64,000 nucleotides of DNA, taken from positions 1,989,714 through 2,053,713 of the forward strand of contig CM034544.1 of NCBI GenBank assembly GCA_020002185.1. Reading direction: 5' to 3'. The notes under the pieces are model-generated. The model did no database searches and was not told where the DNA came from. It saw nothing but the letters and a program-made list of their open reading frames with translations. The stretch is from Paraescarpia echinospica. Taxonomy: Eukaryota; Annelida; Polychaeta; Sabellida; Siboglinidae. The first letter of the stretch is position 1; every line of letters begins with the position of its first letter. Made by a program: the position numbers and the translations under genes. Positions 34,433 to 45,300 of this stretch are shown here, piece after piece.

Positions 34433-34664
34433 TTTCACTTTTGTCATCCACCTTTGACGGAGTTGTCTGAGGACCTGCACAATATGGATGATCTGACGAA
34501 GACAGACAGGGAGATTTGGTGGCTGCAGCAGCAGCAGGATATCTGGGGAGTTTGCGCCTCTTTGGTGCTGGTTGATGACTGAAGATTGTTGGCACTGCGT
34601 TTGGCTTCAGTTTGCATTTTCCATCAACACGATGTGTTTCAAATTGGTCCTGTTCAAAATGAGC
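34433..34664 (-). pseudogene. THAP domain end and linker, exon 2
   Basis: A TTTCAG acceptor precedes AHFEQDQFETHRVDGKCKLK and then PNAVPTIF, the classic C-terminal half of a THAP domain (H-F-x-x-x-x-F-E, the A-V-P-T-x-F box). A basic PKRRKL follows, possibly a nuclear localisation signal, then an Ala/Ser/Pro linker. The GTAAGT donor at 34432-34427 leaves phase 1. Confidence 0.85.
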
Positions 34665-35769
34665 CTGAAATTAAATAAATGATTATTTGTAATAATCATA
34701 CCAGGAAAGTACGTTGATGTTTACACATTTATTGCATTTGGACTTTGGCAAAAAGATGTTTTCTAACCATGTAATATGATGTATAGCAATTACTTGCAGT
34801 GGTGGTCAATCATCATAAATATCTCATTAAAAACAACTCATCTACTTTTAGTAAATCACTTAAATTGATCAACCGATTACATAATAGTTAATTAATCTGC
34901 AAGTGTATCTCCTATGGAATAATTTCTTCCAAATTTTGCTAAAATTGCATATTTGTATAACCATAGCAAAAATAGCCACAACCTGCAAAAGCATAGACAT
35001 AACCCATTCAAGCCATAATTATAATAATACCATTATGGGATCAGGGCATTTTAACCATCTCTCTGTTTCATGTCTATCAACACATACATACAGATTGACT
35101 GACTAGATTACAGTAAACGCTTAAATAAATGCTGAATAGTTAAAAGGAACTGGTAAACACCGACATTAACAGCATGAGTGATATTATGAGTATGACTGGC
35201 ATGCTTAGCCTTAGACAGGTAGTTAAACAAGCTAAAAGTCGCAGCATTAAACAAATATATATTCCTGGCTCTCGCGCTGGCCTCCCGTGTTTGTCATTGG
35301 CATTGAATCAAACAGCAAAGCCGAAAAACAACTTGCTTTTTTACCAAACTCATCTATCCATAATCAGGTTAGTAAAAAACAGGACATAGGCCTATAGCAT
35401 AAGTCATAACTGCTTAATAATACAACATGGACAATTTTAATCATAAGTGGCATAAATAAAAAACAACGTTACGTACCTACCAAAATTATTATCGTATACT
35501 ATATATATAACGCAACTAATGGCGCTAGTGTGTTTTCGTGGTAACGCAGTTTTGTCGTAAAATTGTAGGTACTTCACTCAATTTCAAAGTAGTTTCAAAG
35601 TACAAATTGTTTGCACAAATTTCATTAAATGTACGGTAGAGATCTATAATATGAATATCGCATGGAAACGTTTGCCACCGCTTTTTCTGTAAACGAGCTT
35701 TTCCTATTGGGTACGGCAAAATTGCGAACCACTACTAGTGCATGATTAACCTTGAATATCGCCACCTAC
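34665..35769 (-). other. Intron 1 of the P-type transposase
   Basis: Bounded by GTAGGT and TTTCAG on the minus strand, phase 0, splitting the THAP domain between its third Cys and final His. No other gene is seen in its 1.1 kb. Confidence 0.7.
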
Positions 35770-35925
35770 CTCGCACAGTTTTGAGCCCCCTGGCTTTGGT
35801 CTCCAACCTTCCCGTTTAAATTTCGCTTCCCATACCTTCCTCCTGCTTTTATCGAAAGGAAACCCGAATAACCGTATACCAGTTTCGCTACGATTAGAGC
35901 ATCCCCAAGCAGAACAACACGGCAT
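35770..35925 (-). pseudogene. THAP domain, exon 1 of P-type transposase
   Basis: ATG at 35925-35923 starts MPCCSAWGCSNRSETGIRLF followed by GFPFDKSRRKVW, the opening of a THAP zinc finger (C-x4-C here). The exon ends ...GGSKLCE with a GTAGGT donor at 35769-35764. Joined to exon 2 in phase 0 it gives C-E-A-H, completing the C2CH ligand set. Upstream in-frame codons also exist, but this Met matches the usual THAP start. THAP domains bind the transposon ends or internal sites. The exon itself looks undamaged. Confidence 0.85.
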
Positions 35926-35951
35926 TGCATCCTGTTCTCCCTGAGGACGCG

Positions 35952-36045
35952 TTGGACCGAAAATGGCGTCCACAGCCATCGACCAATCAGAAACCGGAAC
36001 CTCAATGGCCAAACTCTATATATCAATGGCTCTGGTCTAGCATAG
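35952..36045 (-). repeat. Right terminal inverted repeat of the P-type element
   Basis: Inverted partner of 27635-27680. It lies just upstream of the THAP exon, where the 5' end of a P-type element should be. Confidence 0.8.
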
Positions 36046-36050
36046 GATAG

Positions 36051-36389
36051 TTGGGCACCAGGTGATAGATTAGTCTAATTCATAGTATTGTTTACATTAT
36101 TGAATATATGAGAATAAGGGATTTTGTGTATAAATGCTACACATAAAGAAGTATCTGCCAAATATCGTAATAACGTACGTAGTTTCAATTTGACTAATGA
36201 ACCAGTGCGAATTGGTTCAACATCCTCACATGTAAATATATAGTTATGTTATAGTTGAAGGCCATTTAACTTTGACTTAGTCATTCTGGTATACATTATA
36301 CGGAGGAAACAGTCTTTCTAAAAACTACGTAGAAAAGCATCAACTATTTTGAATTGCTAATTAGAAAATGATCGGTAATTTCTTATTAC
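36051..36389. other. Unassigned stretch
   Basis: AT-rich, with no gene recognised. Confidence 0.4.
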
Positions 36390-37866
36390 TGACATGGCGC
36401 CTTGCAATCGGAAAGTCAAGGGAAAGCCACATTTGGAGTGCGATGACTACAACAACTGGGTGGATTTTGTCCGGCTGTGGGAAGTCATAGGCATATACTA
36501 AGGAAGAGGAATTCACCTACAGAGCGTGGTGTATTGGAAGGTGGAATGTCTGCTGAAGGAGGAAGTTAGGATGACATATATTGTGAAAGAGATGGAGATG
36601 AGAATTACCAACAAGACAGGTGGAATGGAGAGAGACGACAGGGAGAGAGGTGGGAATATTCTGAGACCGAAGGAACAGATTAGTGGCAAGAAGATGAGGA
36701 AAGGAGACTGAGAGGAGGGAAGGTGATTGGAGGGGAAGAAATTGGAGAATCGATGGTAGGAAACATGACAGGCGTGAAGGTGACAGGGTATAATGTGACC
36801 GTAGAGAAAGAGGTAGGAGGGAAAATGGGATGGGAGAGGAGAGAAGAAAATGCGATTGGAGGAAAGTTGACGGGACTATAGGAAGTGAGAGTAAATGTGA
36901 CAGAAGAGAAGTCGATACAAGGAACGATGACAGGAGGAAATGTGACAAGAGAAAAAGCGAAAGGGAAGAATTGGTTGGAAGAGAATGTGATAGGATGGAA
37001 GACGGCAGTAGGACAAGCCAACAACCAGACAGATGCAAACCGGTGAAGGAGCAAGACAGGTAAGACACTAAGCGAAGGGGAGGACGTCGTTGTTTGTTTA
37101 CCGGGGCTGTGATAGAACATGTGACTGAAAGAGTAGATAAGGTATTGGGGCATAGCAAGGGAGGGCCTGTACTGCAGACAGGGAGGGCAAAACTGGCATA
37201 TTACATAAGTACGGACAGATAGTGAGGAAGTTAAAGAAGACAAGGGTTGAACATATTATTCTCTCAGGGATTTTGCCAGTGATGGAAGGAAGGGGCCAAC
37301 ATATAAAAACTGCAAGAGGATGGATATCACCGGACTAGTTGAGCAGATGTGTCAAGAAGATAGGGTGTTATTCATTGATTTATGGGGGTATTTTGTTGGG
37401 AGGGAAAGTATGCACAGGGGAGATAGCCTCCATCTAAGTGGAAAGGGGGCAGCAGGTTTCTTAGAGAACCTGCTGGGATCTGTTGATAGTGAGACAGGTT
37501 GCATTTGTTTGACCTTCGTGCACAGGGGGATTCACAGTGAAGTCTGAAACTGGAGAAATATATAAAGACAGCACAAACAAATCAGCAAAGAATAGCCTGG
37601 AAAACTATTCTGAAGCTGGATATAAATGCGTTTGTTTAACTGCAAGGAGCATAGTAAACAAAAGAAGTGAACTAAACATTATGGTATAAGATATTGACCC
37701 TCATATAATAGGTATAACCAAATCATAGGCCACCACCGATATGTCAGATGCCGAATTGGGACTGACAGGCTATGCAATGTTCAGGAAAGGTAGAATAGGA
37801 AGAAGGGGAGGTGGAGTTATTTTATTTATTGAAGACTCTATCCAGGCTGATGAAATATAAATGTAC
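36390..37866 (+). mobile_element. CR1/L2-like LINE, copy 4 (5' part)
   Basis: The plus strand carries the ORF1 region and the start of the endonuclease. It begins with MAPCNRKVKGKPHLECDDYN, then NWVDFVRLWEV, a likely N-terminal zinc-finger remnant. VEC-LLKEEVRM...YIVKEME matches the ORF1 start of copy 2. VTGEKV-like charged repeats follow, then the SGNH end (VEQMCQEDRVLFIDLWGYFV, DSLHLSGKG), and finally CLTARSIVNKRSELNIMV and RKGRIGRRGGGVILF. Frameshifts, stops and a loss around the GDS block make it inactive. Similarity ends at 37866 inside the endonuclease. Confidence 0.8.
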
Positions 37867-38539
37867 AAAACGTTACATTAATCCAGTCAGTATGTGGTTC
37901 AACCTCAAACAAATTGCAATAGAATGTTTTGTAGCATTTTTAGATTATACTGTATGTTTGTGTTACCAGAAAAAAAGTCCAAATTAAATTTAAGGGGTAG
38001 ACTTAATTCGTGGGGTATAACTTATTTGCTGTGAGAATACTATAACCATGATATATATTATTGGAACGGTAATGCATTTAGCTATATAATGGTGCCTAAC
38101 ACCTGTCATTGCATTTAATACTAAGGTCAGAATCGTATTCTAAACATATTTACAAATTATTGCAATTTACATGTATCCCAATTTTCGGCCTAGTCCAGTC
38201 AATCTATGGATTAGCCTCAAACAAAGTGTAATAGCAATCATTATGGCGTTTTTAGATAGCACTATAAGTCTGCATGCATTATTAAATAAAAAGTCCACAT
38301 AAATTCACGTGATGGAACATTTTAATTTTTGACGATAATGACAAGTGTTCGAAAGTCGCTGCCGGTCATTGTTGTCATTATGTTGGCGTTATTTATATTC
38401 AATATTTTTTGCGCAATTTTTACACATGATGTACACCGTTGGAAGGGGTATGGATATATTATTACAAAGATATACATCAAGTTTAATTCCATTTAGATAG
38501 TACACGTAAACTCGAGTCTGTTCTTTCCGCAACTACATC
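37867..38539. repeat. Diverged ~314-bp direct duplication
   Basis: TCCAGTCAGTATGTGGTTCA...CCTCAAACAAATTG at about 37880 recurs at about 38194 as TCCAGTCAATCTATGGATTA...CCTCAAACAAAGTG. Both end in an AAAAAGTCCA run. The region is non-coding and AT-rich. Confidence 0.55.
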
Positions 38540-39400
38540 ACAACGGTTGTAGCTTGTCTTGCCAAACCCAACAGTTCACTCGGTCGCCTGCTGCTGTAAT
38601 GTACACGTATGGCAGAATCACTTGCTGCGTTTGTCCACAAAGATACAAGTATACAAAGCTGTCGTCGTCACCACCCTTTTGTATCGGATAGAGGCGTGGT
38701 TCCTCTACAGAAAGCAAGTACAACTTCTCGAAAGGTTCCACCAGCGATGTCGGCGCTCCATCACGGGACTGCATTGGCAGGACTATGTCTCAAACAAAGA
38801 GGTCCTGGAAAAGGCAAACCTCGAGAGCATCGAAACCATGTTGATGCTCAGACAGCTCCGCTGGGCAGGCCACGTCTTGCGCATGGATGATATCAGAATG
38901 CCATAAGTTGTATTTTATAGTGAGCTTCATCAGGGCAACCGAGACAGAAGGCCCCCACAGGAGCTAGAAGGACCAGCTAACGCGGCAACTCATCCTGGCA
39001 AGACCACAAAGGTTGGGAACAGCTAGCAGCAGACAGAAACACCTACAGAGCGACTACCATGAGAGCTGCCCAGGACCTTGAGCGTTCCAGATGAGAAGCA
39101 GACGGGGAGAAGCATAGGCGGAGGACAGAATGTGCGTCCCAGGCACCTTCAGGCCAAGTAAACCTTTGTCCAACCTCCTACAGAGCCTGCAAATCAAGGA
39201 TGGCCCTGTGCAACCACCAGAATGAGTGCCGCGCCAGCCCCACGGACGGGGATCTTCCCACTGATCTTCACAAGCGAACAGTCTGCCCCGCACAACGGAT
39301 GTCCGACAGTAAATGGGCTGGTGCTGCTGGAAGGTCAGTCATCTCTGGAACATGGTACTTGCTTGTCTTTGACAATCCAGTTCTAACACGTGGCTTTTAG
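38540..39400 (+). pseudogene. LINE RT C-terminal fragment
   Basis: The plus strand reads LSTKIQVYKAVVVTTLLYRI, EAWFLYRKQVQLLERFHQRC, RRSITGLHWQDYVSN and LMLRQLRWAGHVLRMDD. This is the conserved post-RT region of a widespread LINE type (V-Y-x-A-V-V-x-x-x-L-L-Y-x-x-E-x-W, R-W-x-G-H-x-x-R-M). The frame breaks at TAA near 38905, but related Pro/Arg-rich coding continues with stops to about 39400. It is unlike the CR1-like copies and represents another LINE family. Confidence 0.75.
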
Positions 39401-39429
39401 AGTTTTCTTGGATCCTTTCCTCTGTTGGA

Positions 39430-39985
39430 TCTGAGAGTTGATCCTGAGGCTGTGATAATGGGCAGCAGTTGAAATACGGGGTAGATTTATCCATGTGCGC
39501 AAGGTGCGCTTGATGCTATATTTTCAATGAAGTGTTTGTACAGCAAACCATCAAGGTTTTTCCAATGTTGTGACATTGGAAGTACACAATAGCCTGTTTT
39601 CCTGCAGTAACCAATTATTCAACTGTTGCTATCGTATGATATTTTAGCCCACAGCTGGGCCCAGATATTCTAACAAATCAGTGTCTTCACCAATGAGGAT
39701 AGACTCGATTTTGTCTGGTGAGTCCAGTGCATTAGCTTAGCGTCATCCGCATGAAACAACAACACCCAGCTTTATCAAGCTCATTGCTCAGTAAGTTGAC
39801 GAATACGTGCTTGTTTTCTCTGTTGGCCAAACAAACACCTCCTTTTGGAGGAGGGCATTGCTGATCAGCCGCCTTCCACAGCATCATTTGAAGATATGTC
39901 CTCTGCACATAATCTGTGATGCGCACTGGTTCCTCATTCTTTCTCCCACAGTCATCTTCAGGTGATGCTGTGGAAGGTGGCTGAT
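39430..39985 (-). pseudogene. CXC-family transposon protein relic, minus-strand part
   Basis: The minus strand reads YVQRTYLQMMLWKAADQQCP, then NKHVFVNLLSNELDKAGC and, after a frameshift, ALDSPDKIESILIGEDTDLL. I recognise F-x-x-L-S-x-E-L-x-x-A-G-C and G-E-D-T-D-L-L as conserved boxes of a transposon-associated protein family, uncharacterised as far as I know, that often ends in a CXC cysteine domain. The order is wrong: the LWKAADQQ box normally lies near the C-terminus but here precedes the central boxes. The piece is rearranged and dead. Confidence 0.5.
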
Positions 39986-40240
39986 CAACAAGGTCCTCCT
40001 CATTTGGACATTCACCTCCCGCACAGTTTGTGTGGGAGGTGAAGGACGGTATTCCGTCATCCAGCTTTGACATTGGACCCTCGGATCCTCCAAGTCTGAC
40101 TGATGTAATAAGCTGTGATTGCAAAGCAGAGAGCAAGGCATGCAGCACTGACGGTTGCAGTTGCCACGGCAATAATATTTCATGTACCATCTATTGCATA
40201 TGTATAGTTGGCTGTTGTAACCCTCTCACAATTGGGGACG
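39955..40240 (+). pseudogene. CXC-family transposon protein relic, C-terminal part
   Basis: The plus strand encodes VMLWKVADQQGPPHLDI, then after a frameshift FVWEVKDGIPSSSFDIGPSD and PPSLTDVISCDCKAESKACS-TDGCSCHGNNISC. The last segment is a CXC-type cysteine cluster (C-x-C-x6-C-x4-C-x-C-x6-C) as in tesmin/TSO1-like domains, fused to the box that precedes it in this family. It faces the minus-strand piece at 39985, and the LWK-ADQQ box is present on both strands as an inverted repeat. Confidence 0.55.
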
Positions 40241-41554
40241 ATGCGTATGTAATATATTTGAAATCATCGATCCTGAAAATCTGTCTTTTGGCAGCTGGGT
40301 GATGTAGGTCTTTAGTTATACCGATCATTGGTTTTGAAGGGCGCCAAATTGGCGCATATATATGTGCATGTTAGCAAAGGTCATGCGTAGCATATTTAAA
40401 ATTGCTGACCACAATTCTATACATTAACATAGACATGATGACTTTGTATGACATAATTGGTAACATATTGTGAACTTTGTCTTGACGACCGCCATCTTTA
40501 AAAATGTGGGAATGCATTTGGCGGCCATTTTGTAAAATGGCTGTCATTTCTTTAAAATCTGAAAGAAAAATTACCACCTGAGATGTTCTGTTGACTGAAA
40601 CACTGTAGATGACATTCGTGCAAAAAAATTGCTTTTGGCAAGCAAATTGCACGGGATGACAGGATATACTGCACTATATTGTGAATTTGAATAGACACTT
40701 GCATGTACCACTGTCAACTAAAAGGATTGATAACTATTTATCCTATGTTGTGCAACACTATTACAACGAGATTCCATGTGTTTTCTGTTGTTGATTGTGC
40801 TATTATTATTATAGGAGCATAGACAACAGATGCGAATCAAAGTTATTGGAGATATGCATAAAATTGCATTGGAGATACGCATGTAATAAGATCCAACATG
40901 GTCGATATCTTAACGTTTTATGAAATTACAAACATGCAGCCGTTATATATATCTGGTGAGGTGTTTATCTTAACCGTTGACCATAAAAATATCGGTCTTG
41001 ATACCACTTTTGTGACATTATTATGCAAAGTTGCAAAGCTATTGAAAAAAATGAGTATTTCAGCAATGAAGACCCTAATTTGCATATTTGATAAAAAAAA
41101 TGCCCTAGGTTGTCCGGAGGACAACCAAGCTGAATTGCTTCAGGGACCCCATGGGATAGACAATTCACCAAAAACATTATACTATAGAGTATCCATTTAT
41201 TCAATTGCAAATGGACTAATTCAACATTAGATCGCAACGCTACACCCCCATAGCGGCTAAAAATCGGGGTCACTGTGTTTAAAAACGATTGTTCACCTTA
41301 ACATTTAACGAATTTGTACTTATTATATATCGCTGGGTAGATTAATTCATTACCTTGCCAAAGGTATGCTGGCAGCGACTTTTGACCACTTGTCATTGTC
41401 ATAAAAAATGACAATGTTCCACCACATGGATTTCGGTGGACTTTTTTTCTGGTAATGTAGACATACAGTACTAACTAAAACACTATCATAACTACTATTG
41501 CAATTTGTTTGAGGTTGACCCTCTTTTGGGCACAGATTGACTGGAGTATAAGGA
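40241..41554. other. Unassigned AT-rich stretch
   Basis: It may be the non-coding 3' part of the CXC-family element. GCGGCCATTTTGTAAAATGG at 40520-40540 is a short palindrome-like site. No gene is recognised. Confidence 0.4.
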
Positions 41555-42080
41555 AAATGAGGAAACGGGACTGTAGTATTATTATGGGATATTTTAACCA
41601 TGGTTAATTACAACGGAAATCTATACAGAGTACACGGAGTGAGGACCACACGTTTTTAGTTTTAGTACAATATAGTTCCCTTTCTCAACATGTGCTAGAA
41701 CCAACAAGGAGTGAACATGTGTTAGACATAGTTTTGTCTTCACAAAATGAATTAGTTGATAATGTCAAGATTTGTGAGCGACAGGGGTGTAGTGATAATA
41801 ACCAGATACGTTTTATCATCAGAAAGTAAAAGTAGAAAGGAATAGTAAAAAACAGTACAGGAGAAATGTCCACAAAGGAAGATATAAGGACATGAGGAAA
41901 TATTTAGCAAAGATAGACTGGAATGACACACTGAAGAATAAGACAGCTACAGAACGCTGGAATATCTTAACTAGTGAAATTTAGTATCGTCGATAAATTT
42001 GTTCCCTTGATAAACAAGGGGAACGGTCCAGAAAGAGACACATATCGAAATAAGCCATTAGAAAAATTAAGTATGCAATG
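41555..42080 (+). mobile_element. CR1/L2-like LINE, copy 6 (endonuclease fragment)
   Basis: The plus strand matches the second half of the ORF2 endonuclease and the connector to RT: AAACGGGACTGT at about 41568, GATATTTTAACCATGG (the GDFNHG site, damaged), then VLEPTRSEHVLDIVLSSQNE, MRKYLAKIDWN and NKTATERWNIL, ending near KKLS-like sequence at 42080. It begins about 150 bp farther along the element than the end of copy 4, with the same orientation and similar decay. Confidence 0.8.
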
Positions 42081-42289
42081 CGGTCTTAGCATAAACATCA
42101 GTACAATCGTTTACTCTAACGAAAGGACTCGAAGCGTTTTAGTGACATTAATAATTACAAGTTACTCCCTATAATAATATCCAGATAGACAGTTTCGTAG
42201 GCCTGGAAAACATGTTTTTAAGTGGTCAAAATTTGTAGACGGGGGTCAGTATCATTTTGATTGAAAGGTAATGTATCGTAATTAGCCAT
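42081..42289. other. Unassigned stretch
   Basis: A short AT-rich stretch between the LINE fragment and the AGGTCA array. Confidence 0.4.
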
Positions 42290-43005
42290 TTTAATTACCC
42301 TTGGCCAAGGCCAAAGGTCGAAAGTCAAATATCGAAGGTCAATGTCAAAGGTCAAGGTCAAATACAAAGGTTAATGTCAATGGTCAAAGTAAAAAAAGTC
42401 AAGGTCGAATATCAAGGTTAAATGTCAAACTCAATATCTACATTGAAGGTCAATGTGAATGATTAAGGTCAAAGCCATGGTCAAGAGCAAGGTCAAGTTC
42501 AAATGCCAAATTCAGTAGGACAGGGTCGAAGGTCAATGTTAAAGGCCAAGATCGAAGGGATTCAAGGTGAAATGTCAAGGTTATAAGGTCAAGATCTAAT
42601 GTAAATGACAAGGGCAATGTTAATATCAAGGTCACACGTCAAGGTCAACGATCAACGTAAAGTATCAAGGTCAAGGTGAAGATAGATGTCTAGATCAATG
42701 TCAAATGTAAAAGTCAATGGCGAAGGTCAATGTCAAATGTCAAAGTCAAAAAGGTTAATATCGAATGTCAAGGTTAAAGGTCAAGGTAAAGATCAAACTT
42801 ACAAAATCGAGGTCAAGGGCGAAGGACAAAGGGAAAGGTCGAAATCAAAAATACAAGGTCGAATGTAAATATTAAAGGTGAAAGTCAAGGTCAAGATCAT
42901 ATGTCAATGGCGAAGATCAAAGTCAAATGTCAAGGTCGAAGATCAAGTTGACCTGTAATTATGGTCAAGGTCGAAGGTGAAAGGTCAAGGTCAGTATGCA
43001 TTATA
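42290..43005. repeat. AGGTCAA-type degenerate array
   Basis: About 700 bp of irregularly spaced AAGGTCAA, ATGTCAA and AAAGTCAA words. TCAAGGTCA occurs repeatedly (for example near 42350, 42480, 42635 and 42668). All are in plus orientation. It is non-coding. Confidence 0.9.
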
Positions 43006-43485
43006 CAGAGTACCTTACACGTTATGCACAACAAAATATTCCTTATACTTATAGCTTATACATTATACAGTATACTTAACTGATGCTTTATACATTTAAC
43101 ACTGTACGCTATAAATTATACCTTACATCTTATTCAATGTACACAATACATTTTACATTATACGTTATAGTTACACCTAATACACTATTCATTATACTTT
43201 GTAGTTAAACCTTAAAGACTATACATTATACTTTGTACGTTATACCTTATACACAGTACACTCTATCTTATATTATAACCTATACATTACACAGCATACC
43301 TTATACATTATGCCTTTAACACTGTACACTATAATTATAATTACCCACTATGCAATATACCTTGTACCTTATAATTTAACACTATACACAATACCTTATA
43401 CATTATACTTCATAGTTATACCTTATACACTATACATTATAATTTCACCTAATACGATAGACACAGTACACTATACGTTATTACG
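43006..43485. repeat. TATAC/CATTATAC degenerate array, left
   Basis: Repeated CTTATACATTATAC-like words, T-rich and C-containing on the plus strand. It continues directly from the AGGTCAA array. Confidence 0.85.
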
Positions 43486-43930
43486 TGCAGTACGCGTGCC
43501 GATCCTGCGTCTGGACTAGTCGGTGTGCGGCCAAGCGTGACCTCGAGTACACCCGACATCAGCCGTTCAGTGATTGTAAACACGAGCAGGTTTGTCGGCT
43601 CCTAATATGAGCAATTATATATAGCAAAATAGGTAAACGCTTATCACTGGTGAAGTCTCTATCTCTTCGTAAAGTGCTGTGTTTTCGCGGGACAATTCAA
43701 ATGGGCATTCAGGAAAACAGGAAAAATGCCCGTACACCTATAGGACAGTCAGTTGACCTGTAAGTTGTTGATCGTGGTTGACGTGGGCGCCCAGGATAAC
43801 AGCCACCGCGCCCCATCCTCCAAAGGGGGCCCCACAGACCCACCGTCCTCCAAATGGGGCCCCCATAGACCCACCATCATGACCACTGCGATCCACCGCC
43901 AACGCCAATGGCAGTAGTACGCAGTGGGGC
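43486..43930. other. GC-richer spacer between the TATAC-type arrays
   Basis: It contains a 31-bp duplication, CCGTCCTCCAAATGGGGCCC versus CCATCCTCCAAAGGGGGCCC, near 43815 and 43846. No gene is seen. Confidence 0.5.
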
Positions 43931-45295
43931 ATATATCGGTTATAGTGCAGTGTTAAAAGGTGTAATGTATCATGTATAATGTGTAGACGTTTAACCTGAT
44001 GTTTTGATTTGTATCCCTGCTGAACATGTGATATTCTACATGTATGTCAGCTATGAAGTATAGTACATAGTGAGTAAGACATGAGTATAAGGTATAAGGT
44101 GTAACACATTGGTGATAGCGTACAGAGTTAAAGGTATAATGTACAGGGATACTGTATAACGGTATACGCTCTAAGTATAAGGTATAGTGTACTGTGTATA
44201 AGGTATACGGTACAAAGTATATACAGGTATAATACATAAGCTATAGCATACAGTGTTAAATGTATAATGTATAAGCTTTACTGTATAATATATAAGCTAT
44301 AGGTATAAGGTATAGTGTACTGTATATAAGATATAAGGTACAAAGTATAATGCAAAGTATATAAGGAATAACTATAAGGTATATTGTATAATGTATCAGC
44401 TAAAAGTATAAGATATAGTGTACTGTGTATAAGGTACAACATGCAAAGTATTATATAGTGCATCAGGTGTAACTATAAGGTATAACGTATAATGTATATT
44501 GTATAATGTATCAGTTATGAGTATAAGATATAGTGTACTGTGTATAAGGTACAACATGCAAAGTATTGCATAGTGTATCAGGTGTAACTATAAGGTATAA
44601 CGTATAATGTATATTGTATAATGTATCAGTTATGAGTATAAGATATAGTGTACTGTGTATAAGGTACAACATGCAAAGTATTATATAGTGCATCAGGTGT
44701 AACTATAAGGTATAACGTATGATTTATATTGTATAATGTATCAGTTATGAGTATAAGATATAGTGTACTGTGTATAAGGTACAACATGCAAAGTATTATA
44801 TAGTGCATCAGGTGTAACTATAAGGTATAACGTATAATGTATATTGTATAATGTATCAGTTATGAGTATAAGATATAGTGTACTGTGTATAAGGTACAAC
44901 ATGCAAAGTATTATATAGTGCATCAGGTGTAACTATAAGGTATAACGTATAATGTATATTGTATAATGTATCAGTTAGGAGTATAAGATATAGTGTACTG
45001 TGTATAAGGTACAACATGCAAAGTATTGCATAGTGTATCAGGTGTAACTATAAGGTATAACGTATAATGTATATTGTATAATGTATCAGTTATGAGTATA
45101 AGATATAGTGTACTGTGTATAAGGTACAACATGCAAAGTATTGCATAGTGTATCAGGTGTAACTATAAGGTATAACGTATAATGTATATTGTATAATGTA
45201 TCAGTTATGAGTATAAGATATAGTGTACTGTGTATAAGGTACAACATGCAAAGTATTGCATAGTGTATCAGGTGTAACTATAGGGTATAATAAAA
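43931..45295. repeat. GTATAAG-type array, right, with a 115-bp tandem core
   Basis: The words are the reverse complement of the left array (GTATAAGGTATA, TAATGTATA). From about 44395 to 45285 they become a regular 115-bp tandem repeat of about 7-8 copies, containing AAGGTACAACATGCAAAGTA and TGTATCAGTTATGAGTATAA. Units alternate between ATTATATAGTGCATCAG and ATTGCATAGTGTATCAG variants. Confidence 0.92.
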
Positions 45296-45300
45296 AATAG

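Larger units (their letters stand above)
27632..36050 (-). mobile_element. P-element-type (THAP9-like) DNA transposon, decayed
   Basis: Coding pieces of a P-element-type transposase run right to left from a THAP domain (35925) to the conserved C-terminus (29366). The two flanks carry an inverted repeat: 25 identical bases at 27641-27665 and 36008-36032, including GAGCCATTGATATATAGAGT. A second 16-base match contains CCATTTTCGGTCCA (about 27667-27680 and 35952-35965). This supports one element of about 8.4 kb. It was later enlarged by a solo LTR and by tandem duplication of its 3' coding end. Confidence 0.8.

Noticed and set aside
42450..42868. Small frames in the AGGTCAA array
   Set aside because: Low-complexity translations with no conserved features.
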